NCBI RefSeq assembly: GCF_037975245.1
Contig: NC_092582.1
Coordinates: 1,448,001-1,508,000, forward strand
From: Apostichopus japonicus
Taxonomy: Eukaryota; Echinodermata; Holothuroidea; Aspidochirotida; Stichopodidae
DNA length: 60,000 bases
Direction of reading: 5' to 3'
Shown: positions 22,524 to 34,945 of the stretch, one piece after another
Position numbering within the stretch: position 1 is the first letter of the stretch
Layout of the letters: the number at the start of each line of letters is the position of its first letter
Notes under the pieces: generated by a model
Seen by the model: only the letters and a program-made list of their open reading frames with translations
Databases searched by the model: none
What the model was told of the DNA's origin: nothing
Position numbers and translations under genes: made by a program

Positions 22524-23160
22524 GTATGTCATGAAATCTGAATAACGCATCAAAACAAAATGTGAATGTGTTATTTCATATGTGTAGATCGAATACGTAG
22601 CCTTCGATTTAGGCAATGGCCTGATAGGCCTATGTTTCATAAATGAAGCAACAGTAACCTACTATGATTGACAATCATTGATCTTTTACAACTTTATAGA
22701 AATCAATCTTGGGTCATATGGAATGAGAGGAAAGAGATACTCATTTAACGTACGGTATCTAAATGAACACCATGAACAGTTACACATTAATTAAACGGTA
22801 TTCCGACTCTCAAAATGTGAATATTTATACAGTATTTTATATAATACTTTGATAAGTACAAGGGAATTCAAGGTTAATCATTTCTACAACATATATCCTT
22901 AAAGGTAAATCTTAATTCGTTTAAATGAAATTTCTTAAATTGGTGCTGCAAATAACCAAGGAAGACGTAGGTTTTTTCACTCCTCTTTGCTTTCTTGCAA
23001 TGTATGTGATACAGATTCATTCTGTTTTACGTAATTTTCATAATGTAAAAAAATGAATCTGAAAAGAATACGCTTCGATAAAACAAAGCACAAAGTCCGG
23101 CGTCTATGTCATTATTTATTTTATAACGTAATGAAATTGAAACATTCTTGTACATTTCAG

Positions 23161-23334
23161 TTCCATGTTTCCACCAAAACATACGGAATGGACGTGTTCA
23201 TTATTCCACGAGAAACCCAGAGCAAGGAACCACAAGAAAGGTAGCTTGTAAGGCGGGATACCGAGCCACAGATATGGCCGATTCAGTATGTGATTTGGGG
23301 AGCTGGACAACTGCTCTTCCGGAATGTGTCGAAA
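23161..23334 (+). CDS. CCP/sushi exon A3
   Basis: A-type CCP, intact, with CFHQ at the start and LPEC at the end. Donor GTAAGGAAAACAC. It pairs with A9, which shares both peculiarities. Confidence 0.88.
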
Positions 23335-23543
23335 GTAAGGAAAACACACGTTGATCTACTAACTTCTGCAGCTACAGTCCCATTGTTTCACATTGAGCAC
23401 ACCGGATGCAGTCTTTATTCGAATGTAAATGTTAATTGTGATCTACCAGGCAATGTACAAATACTCGTGCTACTCATCTAACTTCTTTCGTTTACCTATA
23501 GTATATATTTTGGAATATCTATTTACTGATTCTCGATTTTCAG

Positions 23544-23750
23544 ATCCATGTCGTCCCTTGGTAAACCATCCACATTACCTGGCAGTTACTTATAGTGAAG
23601 AAAGTGATGGTTCTTGTTACCCGCATTCCACCCTGGCAACCTTTCATTGTGTGGAAGAAGGTTTCGTCCTTGAAAATGTTAATGATGAGCAACGTACATG
23701 CAGAAAAGGAGAGTGGAGTGGACCAAATACATACCCATGTTGTACAATAA
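23544..23750 (+). CDS. CCP/sushi exon B3, intact class
   Basis: B-type CCP with the four framework cysteines in DPC, FHC, RTC and PCC, plus an extra Cys in GSCYPH and a doubled last Cys (PCC). It starts [19 protein letters not shown]. Acceptor GATTTTCAG, donor GTATGTG; 207 bp, phase 1-1. An even cysteine number may allow an additional disulfide. Confidence 0.87.
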
Positions 23751-23759
23751 GTATGTGGG

Positions 23760-23762
<3 letters not shown>

Positions 23763-23834
<72 letters not shown>
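23763..23834. repeat. (AT)n tract after exon B3
   Basis: About 36 AT units, starting 13 bases after the donor. Confidence 0.95.
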
Positions 23835-23838
<4 letters not shown>

Positions 23839-24069
23839 TGCCGTTCTGAGATTTATACAAATGTAACTCGTCTAAAGACAATTTAACAGTTTTGACATTT
23901 CCCAAAAGAGAAAATATACAGTAATGTGATGCTATTTATTTACACTTACAATGCGTGTACGTCCCATCTGCATTATTTTCTCTTCAGATTCAAGCCCATT
24001 CCATAAATGAAAAGGCGAAATTGGCTCGAAAATCGTTTTTTACACATGTTCTTTTTTATTGACATCCAG

Positions 24070-24261
24070 ATCGCTGTAATGAGGATGATATTGGTGTTGG
24101 CCAATGGAGAGTTGAATATAACAGAGTCTCAGAAGAGCGAGGTACCAGACCACACGGTGCCACTGCTACCTTTGTATGTACTGAGCGTGGACATCGAACA
24201 AGTGACACGAAGCAATGTCTTAATGGACAATGGCGAGGAGATGCACCAACTTGTACTAAAA
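24070..24261 (+). CDS. CCP/sushi exon C3
   Basis: C-type CCP, intact. The acceptor is GACATCCAG and the start DRCNEDD (Arg for Pro). Copy marks: VSEERGTRPHGATATF. Donor GTATGTC. Confidence 0.88.
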
Positions 24262-24899
24262 GTATGTCATGAAATCTGAATAACGCATCAAGACAAAATG
24301 TGTATGTGTTATTTCATATGTATAGATCGAATACGTAGCCTTCGATTTAAGCAATGGCCGGATAGGCCTATATTTCATAATTGAAGCAACAGTAACCTTA
24401 CTATGATTGACAATGATTGAACTTTTACAACTTTATGGAACCCAATCTTGGGTCATATGGAATGAGAGGAAAGATCATTATTCGTACGGTATCTAAATAA
24501 ACACCATGACCAGTTACACAATAATTAAACGGTATACTGATTAACAAAATGTTAATATTTATACATTATTATATATTATATTAACCCGGATAAGGACAAG
24601 GGAATTTAAGGTATATCATTTCTACAACATGTATCCTTAAAGGTAAATCTTAATTCGTGGAAATGATTTTTCTTTAAAAGGTGCTGAAAATTACGAAGGA
24701 AGTAGTTTCGTTTTTACACTCCTTTTTACTTTCTTGCAATGTATGTGATACAGATTCAGTCCGTTTCACGGAATTTTCATGATGTAAAGAAATCAAGCTG
24801 AAAATAATACGCTTCGATATAACAAAGCACAGAGTCCTGCCTCTATATCATTATTTATTATCTAACGTAATGAAATTGAAACATTCTTGTACATTTCAG

Positions 24900-25073
24900 T
24901 TCCATGTGTCCACCAAAACATACGGAATGGACGTGTTCATTATTCCACGAGAAACCCAGAGCAAGGAACCACAAGAAAGGTAGCTTGTAAGGCGGGATAC
25001 CGAGCCACAGATATGGCCGATTCAGTATGTGATTTGGGAAGCTGGACAACTGCTCTACCTGCATGTGTCGAAA
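24900..25073 (+). CDS. CCP/sushi exon A4
   Basis: A-type CCP, intact: CVHQ, STRN, LPAC. Preceded by the alternative form of the C-to-A intron. Confidence 0.88.
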
Positions 25074-25281
25074 GTAAGGAATAAACACCTTGATGTACTA
25101 AATTCTGCAACTACAGTCCCATTGTTTCACATTGAGCACACCGGATGTAGTCTTTATTCGAATGTATATGTTTCTTGTGATCTCCACGCAATGTACTATT
25201 ACTCGTGCTACTCATCTAACTTCTTTCGTTTACCTATAGTATATATTTTGGAATATCTATTTACTGATTCTCGATTTTCAG

Positions 25282-25488
25282 ATCCATGTCGTCCCTTGGT
25301 AAACCATCCACATTACCTGGCAGTTACTTATAGTGAAGAAAGTGATGGTTCTTGTTACCCGCATTCCACCCTGGCAACCTTTCATTGTGTGGAAGAAGGT
25401 TTCGTCCTTGAAAATGTTAATGATGAGCAACGTACATGCAGAAAAGGAGAGTGGAGTGGACCAAATACATACCCATGTTGTACAATAA
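25282..25488 (+). CDS. CCP/sushi exon B4, intact class
   Basis: Same protein sequence as B3 on reading, with donor GTATGTG. Its AT tract (25500-25521) is the shortest after an intact-class B exon in the array. Confidence 0.87.
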
Positions 25489-25755
25489 GTATGTGGGCAA
25501 ATATATATATATATATATATACATTGCCGTTCTGAGATTTATACAAATGTAACTCGTCTAAAGAAAATTTAACAGTTTTGACATTTCCCAAAAGAGAAAA
25601 TATACAGTAATGTGATGCTATTTATTTACACTTACAATGCGTGTACGTCCCATCTGCATTATTTTCTCTTCAGATACAAGCCCATTCCATAAATGAAAAG
25701 GCGAAATTGGCTCGAAAATCGTTTTTTACACATGTTCTTTTTTATTGACATCCAG

Positions 25756-25947
25756 ATCGCTGTAATGAGGATGATATTGGTGTTGGCCAATGGAGAGTTG
25801 AATATAACAGAGTCTCAGAAGAGCGAGGTACCAGACCACACGGTACCACTGCTACCTTTGTATGTACTGAGCGTGGACATCGAACAAGTGACACGAAGCA
25901 ATGTCTTAATGGACAATGGCGAGGAGATGCACCAACTTGTACTAAAA
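25756..25947 (+). CDS. CCP/sushi exon C4
   Basis: C-type CCP, intact: DRCNEDD, VSEERGTRPHGTTATF. One residue differs from C3 (HGTT for HGAT). Confidence 0.88.
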
Positions 25948-26585
25948 GTATGTCATGAAATCTGAATAACGCATCAAGACAAAATGTGTATGTGTTATTT
26001 CATATGTATAGATCGAATACGTAGCCTTCGATTTAAGCAATGGCCGGATAGGCCTATATTTCATAATTGAAGCAACAGTAACCTTACTATGATTGACAAT
26101 GATTGAACTTTTACAACTTAATGGAACCCAATCTTGGGTCATATGGAATTAGAGGAAAGATCATTATTCGTACGGTATCTAAATAAACACCATGACCAGT
26201 TACACAATAATTAAACGGTATACTGATTAACAAAATGTTAATATTTATACATTATTATATATTATATTAACCCGGATAAGGACAAGGGAATTTAAGGTAT
26301 ATCATTTCTACAACATGTATCCTTAAAGGTAAATCTTAATTCGTGGAAATGATTTTTCTTTAAAAGGTGCTGAAAATTACGAAGGAAGTAGTTTCGTTTT
26401 TACACTCCTTTTTACTTTCTTGCAATGTATGTGATACAGATTCAGTCCGTTTCACGGAATTTTCATGATGTAAAGAAATCAAGCTGAAAATAATACGCTT
26501 CGATATAACAAAGCACAGAGTCCTGCCTCTATATCATTATTTATTATCTAACGTAATGAAATTGAAACATTCTTGTACATTTCAG

Positions 26586-26759
26586 TTCCATGTGTCCACC
26601 AATACATACGGAATGGACGTGTTCATTATTCCACGAGAAACCCAGAGCAAGGAACCACAAGAAAGGTAGCTTGTAAGGCGGGATACCGAGCCACAGATAT
26701 GGCCGATTCAGTATGTGATTTGGGAAGCTGGACAACTGCTCTACCTGGATGTGTCGAAA
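26586..26759 (+). CDS. CCP/sushi exon A5
   Basis: A-type CCP, intact: CVHQYIRN (Tyr where the other copies have Asn) and LPGC. Confidence 0.88.
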
Positions 26760-26967
26760 GTAAGGAATAAAGACCTTGATATACTAAATTCTGCAACTAC
26801 AGTCCCATTGTTTCACATTGAGCACACCGGATGTAGTCTTTATTCGAATGTATATGTTTCTTGTGATCTCCACGCAATGTACTATTACTCGTGCTACTCA
26901 TCTAACTTCTTTCGTTTACCTATAGTATATATTTTGGAATATCTATTTACTGATTCTCGATTTTCAG

Positions 26968-27174
26968 ATCCATGTCGTCCCTTGGTAAACCATCCACATT
27001 ACCTGGCAGTTACTTATAGTGAAGAAAGTGATGGTTCTTGTTACCCGCATTCCACCCTGGCAACCTTTCATTGTGTGGAAGAAGGTTTCGTCCTTGAAAA
27101 TGTTAATGATGAGCAACGTACATGCAGAAAAGGAGAGTGGAGTGGACCAAATACATACCCATGTTGTACAATAA
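26968..27174 (+). CDS. CCP/sushi exon B5, intact class
   Basis: Same as B3 and B4 on reading, with GTATGTG donor. Followed by an AT tract at 27187-27244. Confidence 0.87.
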
Positions 27175-27183
27175 GTATGTGGG

Positions 27184-27186
<3 letters not shown>

Positions 27187-27244
<58 letters not shown>
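27187..27244. repeat. (AT)n tract after exon B5
   Basis: About 29 AT units in the donor-proximal intron. Confidence 0.95.
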
Positions 27245-27248
<4 letters not shown>

Positions 27249-27479
27249 TGCCGTTCTGAGATTTATACAAATGTAACTCGTCTAAAGACAATTTAACAGT
27301 TTTGACATTTCCCAAAAGAGAAAATATACAGTAATGTGATGCTATTTATTTACACTTACAATGCGTGTACGTCCCATCTGCATTATTTTCTCTTCAGATT
27401 CAAGCCCATTCCATAAATGAAAAGGCGAAATTGGCTCGAAACTCCTTTTTTACACATGTTTTTTTTTATTGACATCCAG

Positions 27480-27671
27480 ATCGCTGTAATGAGGATGATA
27501 TTGGTGTTGGCCAATGGAGAGTTGAATATAACAGAGTCTCAGTAGAGCGAGGTACCAGACCACACGGTACCACTGCTACCTTTGTATGTACTGAGCGTGG
27601 ACATCGAACAAGTGACACGAAGCAATGTCTTAATGGACAATGGCGAGGAGATGCACCAACTTGTACTAAAA
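27480..27671 (+). CDS. CCP/sushi exon C5
   Basis: C-type CCP, intact: DRCNEDD, VSVERGTRPHGTT, CTERGH. Donor GTATGTC. Confidence 0.88.
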
Positions 27672-28309
27672 GTATGTCATGAAATCTGAATAACGCATCA
27701 AGACAAAATGTGTATGTGTTATTTCATATGTATAGATCGAATACGTAGCTTTCGATTTAAGCAATGGCCGGATAGGCCTATATTTCATAATTGAAGCAAC
27801 AGTAACCTTACTATGATTGACAATGATTGAACTTTTACAACTTAATGGAACCCAATCTTGGGTCATATGGAATTAGAGGAAAGATCATTTTTCGTACGGT
27901 ATCTAAATAAACACCATGACCAGTTACACAGTAATTAAACGGTATACTGATTAACAAAATGTTAATATTTATACATTATTATATATTATATTAACCCGGA
28001 TAAGGACAAGGGAATTTAAGGTATATCATTTCTACAACATGTATCCTTAAATGTAAATCTTAATTCGTGGAAATGATTTTTCTTTAAAAGGTGCTGATAA
28101 TTACGAAGGAAGTAGTTTCGTTTTTACACTCCTTTTTACTTTCTTGCAATGTATGTGATACAGATTCAGTCCGTTTCACGGAATTTTCATGATGTAAAGA
28201 AATCAAGCTGAAAATAATACGCTTCGATATAACAAAGCACAGAGTCCTGCCTCTATATCATTATTTATTATCTAACGTAATGAAATTGAAACATTCTTGT
28301 ACATTTCAG

Positions 28310-28483
28310 TTCCATGTGTCCACCAAAACATACGGAATGGACGTGTTCATTATTCCACGGATTACCCAGAGCAAGGAACAACAAGAAACGTAGCTTGTAA
28401 GGTGGGTTACCGAGCCACGGAAATGGAAGATTCGGTATGTGATTTGGGAAGCTGGACAACTTCTCTACCAGAATGTGTCGAAA
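28310..28483 (+). CDS. CCP/sushi exon A6
   Basis: A-type CCP, intact, of a more divergent subtype shared with A8: [25 protein letters not shown] and TSLPEC. Confidence 0.88.
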
Positions 28484-28691
28484 GTAAGGAATAAAGACCT
28501 TGATCTACTAACTTCTTCAACTACAGTCATATTGGTCCACATTAAGAACACCGGATGTAGTCTTTATTCGAATGTATATATTTCTTGTGATCTCCACGCA
28601 ATGCACAATTACTCGTGCTACTCATCTAACTTCTTTCGTTTACCTATTGTATATATTTTGGAATATCTATTTACGGATTCTCGATTTTCAG

Positions 28692-28883
28692 ATCCATGTC
28701 GTCCCTTGGTAAACCATCCACATTACATGGCAGTTACTTATAGAGTAGAAAGTGATGGTTCTGATAACCTGCATTCCACCCTGGCAACATTTCATTGTGT
28801 GGAAAAAGGTTTCGTTCTTGAAAATGTTAATGAAGAGCAATATACATGCATAAAAGGACAGTGGAGAGGACCAAATACATACC
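28692..28883 (+). pseudogene. CCP/sushi exon B6, truncated by microsatellite
   Basis: B-type exon of the decaying class ([15 protein letters not shown]). It is open through [12 protein letters not shown], then changes at ACATACC into an AT repeat (28884-28909). The last cysteine codon and the donor are gone, so the domain cannot close and the exon has no proper end. Confidence 0.8.
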
Positions 28884-28909
28884 TATATATATATATATAT
28901 ATATATATA
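28884..28909. repeat. (AT)n tract replacing the end of exon B6
   Basis: The AT run starts inside what is exon in the other copies, unlike elsewhere in the array. Confidence 0.92.
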
Positions 28910-29144
28910 CATGGCCGTTCTGAGATTTATACACATGTAACTCTTCTAACGGAAAATTTAACAGTTTTGACATTTCCCAAAAGAAAAAATGTTCAGTAAT
29001 GTGATGCTATTTATTTACACTTTACAATGCGTGTACGTCCCATCTACATTATTTTCTCTTCAGATTCAAGTTCATTCCATAAATGAAAAAGCAAAATTTG
29101 TTCGAAACTCGTATTTTACACATGTTCCTTTGTATTGACATCAG

Positions 29145-29336
29145 ATCCCTGTAATGAGGATGATATTGGTGTTGGCCAATGGAGAGTTGAATATAACATA
29201 GTCTCAGTGGAGCGAGGAACCATACCACACGGTACCACTGCTACCTTTGTATGTACTCAGCGTGGACATCGAACAAGTGACACGAAGCAATGTCTTAATG
29301 GACAATGGCGAGGAGATGCACCAACTTGTACTAAAG
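29145..29336 (+). CDS. CCP/sushi exon C6
   Basis: C-type CCP, intact: DPCNEDD, EYNIVS, GTIPHGTT, CTQRGH. The donor is GTACGTC, a weaker match than GTATGTC in the other copies. Confidence 0.86.
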
Positions 29337-29973
29337 GTACGTCATGAAATCTGAATAACGCATCAAAACAAAATGTGAATGTGTTATTTCATATGTGTAG
29401 ATCGAATACGTAGCCTTCGATTTAGGCAAAGGCCTGATAGGCCTATATTTCATAAATGAAGCATCAGTAACCTACTATGATTGACAATCATTGATCTTTT
29501 ACAACTTTATAGAAATCAATCTTGGGTCATATGGAATGAGAGGAAAGAGATACTCATTTTACGTACGGTATCTAAATGAACACCATGAACAGTTACACAT
29601 TAATTAAACGGTATTCCGACTCTAAAACTGTGAATATTTATACAGTATTTTATATAATACTTTGATAAGTACAAGGAAATTTAAGGTTAATCATTTCTAC
29701 AACATATATCCTGAAAGGTAAATCTTAATTCGTTTAAATAAAATTTCTTAAATTGGTGCTGCAAATAACCAAGGAAGACGTAGGTTTTTTCACTCCTCTT
29801 TGCTTTCTTGCAATGTATGTGATACAGATTCATTCTGTTTTACGTAATTTTCATAATGTAAAAAAATGAATCTGAAAAGAATACGCTTCCATAAAACAAA
29901 GCACAAAGTCCGGCGTCTATGTCATTATTTATTTTATAACGTAATGAAATTGAAACATTCTTGAACATTTCAG

Positions 29974-30147
29974 TTCCATGTGTCCACCAAAACATACGGA
30001 ATGGACGTGTTCATTATTCCACGAGAAACCCAGAGCAAGGAACCACAAGAAAGGTAGCTTGTAAGGCGGGATACCGAGCCACAGATATGGCCGATTCAGT
30101 ATGTGATTTGGGAAGCTGGACAACTGCTTTACCTGAATGTGTCGAAA
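29974..30147 (+). CDS. CCP/sushi exon A7
   Basis: A-type CCP, intact: CVHQ, STRN, LPEC. The acceptor region has TTGAACATTTCAG (others TTGTACATTTCAG). Confidence 0.88.
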
Positions 30148-30355
30148 GTAAGGAATAAACACCTTGATGTACTAACTTCTGCAACTACAGTCCCATTGTT
30201 TCACATTGAGCACACCGGATGTAGTCTTTATTCGAATGTATATGTTTCTTGTGATCTCCACGCAATGTACTATTACTCGTGCTACTCATCTAACTTCTTT
30301 CGTTTACCTATAGTATATATTTTGGAATATATATTTACTGATTCTCGATTTTCAG

Positions 30356-30562
30356 ATCCATGTCGTCCCTTGGTAAACCATCCACATTACCTGGCAGTTA
30401 CTTATAGTGAAGAAAGTGATGGTTCTTGTTACCCGCATTCCACCCTGGCAACCTTTCATTGTGTGGAAGAAGGTTTCGTCCTTGAAAATGTTAATGATGA
30501 GCAACGTACATGCAGAAAAGGAGAGTGGAGTGGACCAAATACATACCCATGTTGTACAATAA
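30356..30562 (+). CDS. CCP/sushi exon B7, intact class
   Basis: Fourth intact B exon, matching B3-B5 in protein, donor GTATGTG. Followed by an AT tract at 30574-30634. Confidence 0.87.
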
Positions 30563-30571
30563 GTATGTGGG

Positions 30572-30573
<2 letters not shown>

Positions 30574-30634
<61 letters not shown>
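30574..30634. repeat. (AT)n tract after exon B7
   Basis: About 30 AT units in the donor-proximal intron. Confidence 0.95.
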
Positions 30635-30638
<4 letters not shown>

Positions 30639-30869
30639 TGCCGTTTTGAGATTTATACAAATGTAACTCGTCTAAAGACAATTTAACAGTTTTGACATTT
30701 CCCAAAAGAGAAAATATACAGTAATGTGATGCTATTTATTTACACTTACAATGCGTGTACGTCCCATCTGCATTATTTTCTCTTCAGATTCAAGCCCATT
30801 CCATAAATGAAAAGGCGAAATTGGCTCGAAAATCATTTTTTACACATGTTCTTTTTTATTGACATCCAG

Positions 30870-31061
30870 ATCGCTGTAATGAGGATGATATTGGTGTTGG
30901 CCAATGGAGAGTTGAATATAACAGAGTCTCAGTAGAGCGAGGTACCAGACCACACGGTACCACTGCTACCTTTGTATGTACTCAGCGTGGACATCGAACA
31001 AGTGACACGAAGCAATGTCTTAATGGACAATGGCGAGGAGATGCACCAACTTGTACTAAAA
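30870..31061 (+). CDS. CCP/sushi exon C7
   Basis: C-type CCP, intact: DRCNEDD with VSVERGTRPHGTT but CTQRGH, so it mixes marks of the two C subtypes. Confidence 0.88.
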
Positions 31062-31699
31062 GTATGTCATGAAATCTGAATAACGCATCAAGACAAAATG
31101 TGTATGTGTTATTTCATATGTATAGATCGAATACGTAGCCTTCGATTTAAGCAATGGCCGGATAGGCCTATATTTCATAATTGAAGCAACAGTAACCTTA
31201 CTATGATTGACAATGATTGAACTTTTACAACTTAATGGAACCCATTCTTGGGTCATATGGAATGAAAGGAAAGATCATTATTCGTACGGTATCTAAATAA
31301 ACACCATGACCAGTTACACAATAATTAAACGGTATACTGATTAACAAAATGTTAATATTTATACATTATTATATTTTATATTAACCCGGATAAGGACAAG
31401 GGAATTTAAGGTATATCATTTCTACAACATGTATCCTTAAAGGTAAATCTTAATTCGTGGAAATGATTTTTCTTTAAAAGGTGCTGATAATTACGAAGGA
31501 AGTAGTTTCGTTTTTACACTCCTTTTTACTTTCTTGCAATGTATGTGATACAGATTCAGTCCGTTTCACGGAATTTTCATGATGTAAAGAAATCAAGCTG
31601 AAAATAATACGCTTCGATATAACAAAGCACAGAGTCCTGCCTCTATATCATTATTTATTATCTAACGTAATGAAATTGAAACATTCTTGTACATTTCAG

Positions 31700-31873
31700 T
31701 TCCATGTGTCCACCAAAACATACGGAATGGACGTGTTCATTATTCCACGGATAACCCAGAGCAAGGAACAACAAGAAACGTAGCTTGTAAGGTGGGTTAC
31801 CGAGCCACGGAAATGGAAGATTCGGTATGTGATTTGGGAAGCTGGACAACTGCTCTACCGGAATGTGTCGAAA
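31700..31873 (+). CDS. CCP/sushi exon A8
   Basis: A-type CCP, intact; A6 subtype ([22 protein letters not shown]) with TALPEC. Confidence 0.88.
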
Positions 31874-32091
31874 GTAAGGAATAAAGACCTTGATCTACTA
31901 ACTTCTGCAACTACAGTCATATTGGTCCACATTAAGAACACCGGATGTAGTCTTTATTCGAATGTATATATTTCTTGTGATCTCCACGCAATGCACAAAT
32001 ACTCGTGCTACTCATCTAACTTCTTTCGTTTACCTATAGTATATATTTTGGAATATCTATTTACTGATTCTCGATTTTCAGATCCATGTCG

Positions 32092-32298
32092 TCCCTTGGT
32101 AAACCATCCACATTACATGGCAGTTACTTATAGAGTAGAAAGTGATGGTTCTGATAACCTGCATTCCACCCTGGCAACATTTCATTGTGTGGAAAAAGGT
32201 TTAGTTCTTGAAAATGTTAATGAAGAGCAATATACATGCAAAAAAAGGACAGTGGAGAGGACCAAATACATACCCACGTTGTACAATAGGAATGTGGG
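32092..32298 (+). pseudogene. CCP/sushi exon B8, frameshifted
   Basis: B-type exon of the decaying class. One extra A in an A-run near 32240 (TGCAAAAAAAGGAC) shifts the frame after the third cysteine, and the GT donor is GA as in B1 and B2. The shifted frame runs into the AT tract. Confidence 0.8.
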
Positions 32299-32456
<158 letters not shown>

Positions 32457-32690
32457 CATTGCCGTTCTGAGATTTATACACATGTTACTCGTCTAACGGA
32501 AAATTTAACAGTTTTGACATTTCCCAAAAGAAAAAATGTTCAGTAATGTGATGCTATTTATTTACACTTACAATGCGTGTACGTCCCATCTACATTATTT
32601 TCTCTTCAGATTCAAGCTCATTCCATAAATGAAAAAGCAAAATTTGTTCGAAACTCGTTTTTTACACATGTTCTTTTGTATTGACATCAG

Positions 32691-32882
32691 ATCCCTGTAA
32701 TGTGGATGATATTGGTGTTGGCCAATGGAGAGTTGAATATAACATAGTCTCAGTGGAGCGAGGTACCAGACCACACGGTGCCACTGCTACCTTTGTATGT
32801 ACTCAGCGTGGACATCGAACAAGTGACACGAAGCAATGTCTTAATGGACAATGGCGAGGAGATGCACCAACTTGTACTAAAG
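32691..32882 (+). CDS. CCP/sushi exon C8
   Basis: C-type CCP, intact: DPCNVDD (Val for Glu), EYNIVS, GTRPHGAT. Donor GTATGTC with a preceding AAAG. Confidence 0.87.
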
Positions 32883-33519
32883 GTATGTCAGGAAATCTGA
32901 ATAACGCATCAAAACAAAATGTGAATATGTTATTTCATATTTGTAGATCGAATACGTAGCCTTCGATTTAGGCAATGGCCTGATAGGCCTTTATTTCATA
33001 AATGAAGCAACAGTAACCTACTATGATTGACAATCATTGATCATTTACAACTTTATAGAAATCAATCTTGGGTCATATGGAATGAGAGGAAAGAGATACT
33101 CATTTTACGTACGGTATCTAAATGAACACCATGAACAGTTACACATTAATTAAACGGTATTCCGACTCTCAAAATGTGAATATTTATACAGTATTTTATA
33201 TAATACTTTGATAAGTACAAGGGAATTCAAGGTTAATCATTTCTACAACATATATCCTGAAAGGTAAATCTTAATTCGTTTAAATGAAATTTCTTAAATT
33301 GGTGCTGCAAATAACCAAGGAAGACGTAGGTTTTTTCACTCCTCTTTGCTTTCTTGCAATGTATGTGATACAGATTCATTCTGTTTTACGTAATTTTCAT
33401 AATGTAAAAAAATGAATCTGAAAAGAATACGCTTCGATAAAACAAAGCACAAAGTCCGGCGTCTATGTCATTATTTATTTTATGACGTAATGAAATTGAA
33501 ACATTCTTGTACATTTCAG

Positions 33520-33693
33520 TTCCATGTTTCCACCAAAACATACGGAATGGACGTGTTCATTATTCCACGAGAAACCCAGAGCAAGGAACCACAAGAAAGG
33601 TAGCTTGTAAGGCGGGATACCGAGCCACAGATATGGCCGATTCAGTATGTGATTTGGGGAGCTGGACAACTGCTCTACCGGAATGTGTCGAAA
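33520..33693 (+). CDS. CCP/sushi exon A9
   Basis: Last A-type CCP, intact: CFHQ and LPEC as in A3, donor GTAAGGAAAACAC. Confidence 0.87.
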
Positions 33694-33902
33694 GTAAGGA
33701 AAACACACGTTGATCTACTAACTTCTGCAGCTACAGTCCCATTGTTTCACATTGAGCACACCGGATGCAGTCTTTATTCGAATGTAAATGTTAATTGTGA
33801 TCTACCAGGCAATGTACAATTACTCGTGCTACTCATCTAACTTCTTTCGTTTACCTATAGTATATATTTTGGAATATCTATTTACGGATTCTCGATTTTC
33901 AG

Positions 33903-33993
33903 ATCCATGTCCTCCCTTGGTAAACCATCCAGATAACCTGGCAGTTACTTATAGTGAAGAAAGTGATGGTTATAATTATTACCTGCATTCCAC
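33903..33993 (+). pseudogene. CCP/sushi exon B9, cut off by minisatellite
   Basis: Starts as a B exon (DPCPPLVNHPDNLAVTY) behind a normal GATTTTCAG acceptor. It is lost after CATTCCACCC, where a 55-bp minisatellite begins. Only the first cysteine remains. Confidence 0.85.
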
Positions 33994-34945
33994 CCAATGC
34001 TACCCTATATCCCTAAAGACATTGAAGCTTGACCACAGCCCACTACGATCTCCCATTATATCCTTAAAGACATTGAAGCTTGACCACAGCCCACTACGCT
34101 CTCTCCCCCATTATATTCCTAAAGACATTGAAGCTTGATCACAGTCCACTACGCTCTCCCGTTATATCCTTTAAGAGATTGAAGCTTGACCACAGCCCAC
34201 TACGCTTTCCTATTATATCCATAACAATACTTGAGACAATGCTACCCTATATCCCTAAAGACATTGAAGCTTGACCACAGCCCACTACGCTCTCTCCCCA
34301 TTATATCCTTAAAGACATTGAAGCTTGACCACAGCCCACTACGCTCTCTCCCCCATTATCCCTAAAGACATTGAAGCTTGATCACAGCCCACTACGCTCT
34401 CCCGTTATATCCTTTAAGAGATTGAAACTTGACCACAGCCCACTACGCTCTCTCCCAATTGTATCCTTAAAGACACTGAAGCTTGACCACAGCCCACTAC
34501 GCTCTCTCGATTATATGCCTAAAGACATTGAAGCTTGATCACAGCCCACTTCGCTCTCCCGTTATATCCCTAAAGAGATTGGAGCTTGACCACAGCCCAC
34601 TACGCTTTCCCATTATATCCCTAAAGACATTGAAGCTTGACCACAGCCCACTACGCTCTCTCCCCCATTATATCCCTAAAGACATTGAAGCTTGATCACA
34701 GCCCACTACGCTCTCCCGTTATATCCTTTAAGAGATTGAAGCTTGACCACAGCCCACTACGCTTTCCCATTATATCCATAAAGACATTGAAGCTTGACCA
34801 CAGCTCACTACGCTCTTCCCCGGTATATCCCTAAAGACATTGAAGCTTGACCACAGCCCACCACGCTCTGCCCATTATATTCCTAAAGACATTTGAAGCT
34901 TGACCACAGCCTACTACGCTCTCCCCCATTATATCCCTAATAGTA
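33994..34945. repeat. 55-bp minisatellite, about 17 units
   Basis: The core is GACATTGAAGCTTGACCACA followed by GCCCACTACGCTCTC and a variable CCATTATATCC linker. Some units have GATCACAG for GACCACAG or AGAGATTG for AGACATTG. The phrase CAATGCTACCCTATATCCC occurs at the start and again at about 34236, pointing to an internal duplication. Confidence 0.93.

Noticed and set aside
24858-25088. Minus-strand frames over the A exons (MFIPYFRHMQVEQLSSF... type)
   Set aside because: They are antisense shadows of the CCP exon, present in every A copy, with no own motif.
25029-25535. Long plus frames that run from the end of exon A through the intron and exon B (here and in other cassettes)
   Set aside because: They read exon A out of frame (MIWEAGQLL) and the intron by chance. 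Splice sites and phase 1 give the CCP frame instead.
33994-34945. CRISPR-like array
   Set aside because: The units have no unique spacers of constant length and the genome is animal; it is a minisatellite.
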